Made by a program: the position numbers and the translations under genes. The notes beneath the pieces are model-generated. The model was given only the letters and a program-made list of their open reading frames with translations. It was not told the origin of the DNA and did no database searches. From contig OX359246.1 in NCBI GenBank assembly GCA_947179485.1, forward strand, positions 45,549,632-45,613,631: a stretch of DNA of 64,000 nucleotides, read 5' to 3'. The stretch's first letter is position 1; every line of letters starts with the position of its first letter. Source of the DNA: Allacma fusca (taxonomy: Eukaryota; Arthropoda; Collembola; Symphypleona; Sminthuridae). Shown piece by piece: positions 59,937 through 64,000 of the stretch.

Positions 59937-60512
59937 TTTTGTGGAAACCAAAAAGTGGAACTTCTGGGAGCTCTACTGAAACAAACTTTTGCCAAGGGAC
60001 GGGACACAAATGAAGATTTTGACAGTTTCTTAGCTGTTTTATAGCCAGGGGGTGTGGAGGAGGGTGGGTTATTTCCAGTATATTTCAGGGTTAAACCTTA
60101 AGGAACATTATTGGTTCTTACAAAATTGAAAATGTCGTCCCTTCTTCTATGCTTCCTTCCAAAAAATATTCAATAAAGCATCGACATGTTTCAGGGTGAA
60201 AGAATCGACTTAACAATGTATACTTACAAAAATAAATTATTTTGCTTCAGGGTATGAAACATTTTAACTGCTAACGCTACGTTACACCATATAGCTTTCT
60301 TAGGCGGTAATATTTATATGCATTTTTCAAAACTTTTAGGTACTTTTCTCACTAAACTAATCCAAGCTAAATGACCTTATGCGAAAGTTAGATTGAAATT
60401 GATTTAAACACTGTGGAATATGTTTTGCAGAAAGATGGCTGCTAGTTACAGCGATTTTATTATAGTTTCATCTTGCAAGCCTCTTAAAATATTAATGTAG
60501 AGTAGGAATTCT
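59937..60512. other. Intergenic
   Basis: Promoter side of the GTSF1-like gene and 3' end of the cuticle gene, whose minus-strand AATAAA is at 60456-60461. Nothing else recognised. Confidence 0.7.
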
Positions 60513-61103
60513 TTAATGGTGTCCGTGACCATGTCCGTGTCCATGTTGACCAGGAGTACGGTGAACGTTGGCACGGAATCCATTGTAGTCAGCAACGTAG
60601 GTCACGTGTCTCCAGCCACCATCAGCCTCACGAAGGGAATATTCTCCCTTGACATTTTCTCCATCACGGACCTCGCTCTGTTGCTTCACGTCACCAGTGT
60701 AGTGGTCGTTGACTCCATATTGGAACTTGTATTTGGGGTAAGCCTGTAAAAGTGTATTTACAAGAAAATGTTTTCAGAACAATTCTCACGGAAAGCATTT
60801 CTGGATGATATAAAATATGAAGAGAAACTTTGACACGTAAGTGTAGCTCAAAACTTACATAATAGTCCTGGACGTATCCATGACCGTGTCCGTGTCCACC
60901 GTGTCCATGACCATGCTCAGCCAAAGCGAAAGCGACGCCCAGGAGGACGCAAACCTGTGAGAATTAAATTAAAATGAAATATTAGGTGACATAGTACCTT
61001 TTGGAACAGTTTCAATAAAGAGCACGATATTTTGAAGAAATTGTAAACGTTTTGTCAAGTAATAAAATAAAATACGAACAATAGCAACTGGGAATCTTGA
61101 CAT
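60513..61103 (-). CDS. RR-2 cuticle protein (chitin-binding 4)
   Basis: Minus-strand exons 61103-61080, 60954-60859 and 60743-60513 give 116 residues. A signal peptide ([20 protein letters not shown]) is split by intron 1, as is usual for arthropod cuticle genes. A His-Gly linker follows ([14 protein letters not shown]). The extended Rebers-Riddiford RR-2 domain comes next: [20 protein letters not shown], then [19 protein letters not shown], then [19 protein letters not shown]. The end is a second His-Gly run ([12 protein letters not shown]). RR-2 proteins bind chitin and are typical of hard cuticle. Donor 1 (ATT|GTTCGT) is weak, but it gives the expected signal peptide and frame. A TATA box and initiator lie upstream and a poly(A) signal at 60456-60461. 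The open frame on the opposite strand is a shadow. Confidence 0.93.
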
Positions 61104-61169
61104 GTTGGATGAAAGGAGGTAGAAGTTAGATCTTCGTAGGTATTGTTATGAGTGGAATGGGAATTGTAT

Positions 61170-61206
61170 AACTGATACTAAATTGACACAAATTACCACT
61201 TTTATA
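61170..61206 (-). promoter_or_regulatory. Core promoter of the cuticle gene (TATA + Inr)
   Basis: On the minus strand TATAAAAG occupies 61206-61199 and TCAGTT 61175-61170. The initiator A at 61173 puts the TATA box about 33 bases upstream, textbook spacing for arthropod genes. This predicts a 5' UTR of about 70 bases before ATG 61103. Confidence 0.75.
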
Positions 61207-62866
61207 CTCAGATTAGCTCAAATGTTACGGTCCTCCCCCACAACTTTTCCTTTCTGGCGTTAACAACAATTAAGTAACAATTATTTTCTTCGATCTGATT
61301 TAATTTATTAGGTCCTTTACTAAGCCACTGTCTGGGCGGACCTGATCCTGATTTTTCTCATGTTTTTTTTAAGAAAATTTTTAAATGCTTCCATGTAGTT
61401 ACATACCGATGTGGTCCTTCCTTGTACATAGTTGGGCAGCCATGTTTTAGGTAAACGCTTTACATATGTATGTACAATAATCTGAATTTAAAATTTATCG
61501 CATTCTTGACCGAGCGGTATTTCGTTGTGGATTGAACATGATAATTACTGGTATAAGCCTTTCAATAGCTTGAGAGGTTTGGCAATGAACACAGGAACTA
61601 CTCAAAATACTGCACTATTGCACACACTCTCATAGATATATTATACATTTGTTTTTGATTAAACGATGAAATGAAAGTTATGCCTGTCTATACCGATACA
61701 TATACTCTAACGTTAGATAATGGCTGGCAATTTTTTTAGTGAGAGGTAGCAAGGAAGCTGAACGGGATCATTCAGGAGTGAAGTGCATTTTCCTTTGCAT
61801 CGCACCACAAGTTGCATGTGCAGTTTGTATCAGCGCTTACAGCTTTTTAAAAAGCTGTAATCAATTAATTACTGTTGAAATATATTCCACGCCTTTTACT
61901 GATTTGCATTCTCAACCGATTTTTTTCTTGTGTTCATTCACACGCTTGGATCAATCGTTCTATATGGAACTTTTTTTTATCATCCACTGTCAATATAAAA
62001 AATACAATAAAAATATGAGTAAATAAATTATTAGAAAATTCTGTGCGAAAAAATATTTTATTGGGCATTTACGATCTTTACTTTCCTTTTCCCAAATTTA
62101 GGACATGCTGAAAGCTCGTGTCTTTCCCGGGTTCTGGATTTTTTCTCTTTTCTCTGTGAGGGAAACAAGAAACGAAAGTGGAAAGTTCTTTGGGAGGGTT
62201 AGTTTTGTCGGTAAAATTTTACAATAAATATAAAGAAATTACACGGAACCTGTAATAATAAATCGACCCTGTGACATTTCCCAGTTTATGTAGTGTTATA
62301 TTTTCTATAAAATTAACTCAAACCTGTTGTTCTAAAATACAGCTATGCAAATGTACATGATTCCTTCATCCCTCAACCATGAAATTGAATTTTTTCTATC
62401 AAATAACAGTTTCAGTATTCCGCCTTGTATAGGACTGTCGTATACTAGATTGGTAGGAGCATATACATATGTACGGTATGGAATGATTGATTCCATACAG
62501 TAATGGAATGATTGATAGATTGGCTAGCACTTATTTTATTTTGTTTAATTACTTATTTCATTGATTCTCACATGCGCAAGCATAACATATTTTTAAATAT
62601 AAGTATATATTATCAGAGATGTAGATTTAAAAAGTAATATTTTTGATGTGGAAACGCAAGTGTGTATGTGGTCCGTGTTCAGGGACAGGGACTATTAAAG
62701 CTTTTATTTTGACTCGCATAAGGCTGCTAAACCTTTCCTTTGAAGTGGTTTCTGTTTCATTTTCAGGTCCTATATTTTCAATATCTCATTTATGTATAAG
62801 ATATCCGGAGTCGTCACATTATTGGACATGGGCATTTTATGGCACGATTTCTAATTTACAAAGAAC
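61207..62866. other. Intergenic
   Basis: No gene recognised in 1.7 kb. Near 62476-62515 ATGGAATGATTGAT occurs twice, the first copy within a TATGGAAT/ATTCCATA palindrome. Open frames at 61739-62026 and 62643-62933 show no domain. Confidence 0.6.
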
Positions 62867-63809
62867 CAGGGACGGGATATCGGAAAAATACGGATTTAAA
62901 TTCGGATTCGAATACTTTCTAGTTTCGATTTGAATTTTAATTATTTTTAATAATACTTAAAAATTAGAATTCCGATACGAATTCCAATATATTTGAATAC
63001 TTGCTGAATTTGAATTCCGATTCAAATACTTTTCGGATATTCGTATAAAAAATGGGAATTTATTCAAAAGAACAATTTAATCGCAAAAAAATAAGCGATA
63101 CATAACACATTAAGCGTTTTTGCATCTATACATTACCACGCAATCATTTAATATAAATTTAAGCGCAGAAAACACACGCTCAACTGAAATTTCAGTAACT
63201 AGAAAAGCAAGGATTGATCCAATAACATTTTTAAAAAATTCGGAGTAATCTGTTAACCTGTCTAACTACTTTTCCGGATAGATTTTTCTGACAGTATATA
63301 TTTTGCAAATCGATTTGTTTGATAACACATGGTAACTAAAATGCACTTCAACGGAATTAGTTTTACGCATCCCCATGATGAGAACAAAATTTAAGAAAGA
63401 AAAACTTGATTCACTTAATCTACGGCTATCTCATCGTATTTGTAGGAATTTTTACAAAACGGGCTATAAATCACTGCCCATTACCAACCATACACTTTTC
63501 GTTTACCAAACGTTCGTTACTTGCCCTTTGGGTTTTATAATTGCATGTGTGCATCTTTCAAAAAATTCCTATGAACATTTTCTCGCACGTGACAGTATAA
63601 AACCCAATGAAATCGATACTTTATTGGAATCGGAATTCTTAAAAAATATTCGAATACCGATTCGAATAACCTTGTTTTTATTCTAATCCAATTTCGGATA
63701 CAAATACCATGGTGAATTGTTTTCCGATTCTAATATCGATTCGGATACCCGAATTTTTTGAATATAATTCCGATTCTAATTCCGATTCGAATTCGAATTC
63801 CCGTCCCTG
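62867..63809. mobile_element. Non-autonomous hAT-type element (943 bp)
   Basis: The terminal inverted repeats begin CAGGGACGGGA on the left and end CCCGTCCCTG on the right. They are flanked by a perfect 8-bp target duplication CAAAGAAC (62859-62866 and 63810-63817). Subterminal regions are packed with GATTCGAATTC / CGAATCGGAATT motifs in both orientations, a common transposase-binding arrangement in hAT elements. The interior open frame (63375-63686) resembles no transposase I know. The perfect duplication suggests a recent insertion. Confidence 0.9.
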
Positions 63810-63817
63810 CAAAGAAC

Positions 63818-64000
63818 AAATAGCTACAGAGCTTATTACAGGCTACAAGCATGCCAAAAAATTCACAACAAAATCTGGACGTCGATTTAATTCCTGGCTC
63901 CAATAAAAATCTTGTTAAGACATCCGTGGAATTAATGACCGCTGACTATGATATGTCACAGTGAAAAATCCTATTTTAAAAAGAAAAGCAAATGTTGTTC
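63818..64000. other. Right edge
   Basis: 183 bases after the hAT element; nothing recognised. Confidence 0.6.

Noticed and set aside
60516-60749. Plus-strand open frame opposite the cuticle gene
   Set aside because: Antisense shadow of the RR-2 exon; the minus-strand product is unmistakable.
63375-63686. 103-codon frame inside the hAT-type element
   Set aside because: No resemblance to hAT transposase motifs; it ends in the subterminal repeats and is probably chance.
1-64000. CRISPR arrays, bacterial operons, rRNA genes
   Set aside because: Spliced genes and poly(A) signals throughout indicate a eukaryotic nuclear sequence; no spaced direct-repeat array or rRNA was seen.

Overview
The window looks like nuclear DNA from an arthropod. 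The strongest signs are an RR-2 chitin-binding cuticle protein with an arthropod-type TATA plus TCAGTT core promoter, a ninaB-like carotenoid oxygenase, a GTSF1/Asterix-like piRNA-pathway protein, a trol/perlecan gene, short AT-rich introns and many small hAT-type DNA transposons. A crustacean, perhaps a copepod, is my guess; the sequence does not prove it. All gene models were built by hand from splice signals, reading phase and family resemblance. No alignment or transcript data were used.

Layout: 0.97-21.4 kb (+) is most of a perlecan gene whose 5' end lies off the left edge. I find 33 shared coding exons (LDLa, Ig, laminin IV/EGF, an Ig array, LamG/EGF) and two alternative last exons, one coding a membrane-anchor-like hydrophobic tail and the other a His-Gly-Asn repeat tail. 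25.2-26.7 kb (+) is a PXMP2/Mpv17-family peroxisomal membrane protein. 28.2-30.1 kb (+) is a carotenoid cleavage oxygenase. 31.1-33.3 kb (+) is a membrane-anchored DUF229 protein of the sulfatase/alkaline phosphatase fold that has lost key metal-site residues. 34.4-35.7 kb (-) is spermidine synthase with a GC-AG first intron and probably a distant 5' UTR exon near 38.5 kb. 38.9-40.6 kb holds a 1.4 kb hAT-type element and an AT-rich repeat. 41.0-41.7 kb (+) is a small secreted protein with no recognised domain. 42.3-43.7 kb (+) is a secreted trypsin-like protease. 49.2-54.7 kb (+) is a cytosolic UshA/5'-nucleotidase-like phosphoesterase with two possible C-termini. 55.5-57.4 kb (+) is the most unusual gene. 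58.3-59.9 kb (-) is GTSF1-like. 60.5-61.1 kb (-) is the cuticle protein. 62.9-63.8 kb is another hAT-type element.

The most unusual object is the gene at 55456-57385. Its protein begins with an almost exact copy of the histone H3 N-terminal tail (A1 becomes G, then identical through G13). It repeats an ARKSTG motif in the next exon, carries a SUMO-interaction-like acidic segment and NLS-like basic runs, and ends in a DCoH/pterin-4a-carbinolamine dehydratase domain whose third catalytic His is missing. Five exons join in frame, all in phase 0. I read it as a candidate chromatin-directed DCoH protein and do not know of a described equivalent.

The genes do not form one pathway. Loose themes are extracellular matrix and cuticle (perlecan, cuticle protein), polyamine, pterin, carotenoid and nucleotide metabolism, and chromatin or piRNA silencing at the right end, where the H3-mimic gene and the GTSF1-like gene converge tail to tail around two hairpins.
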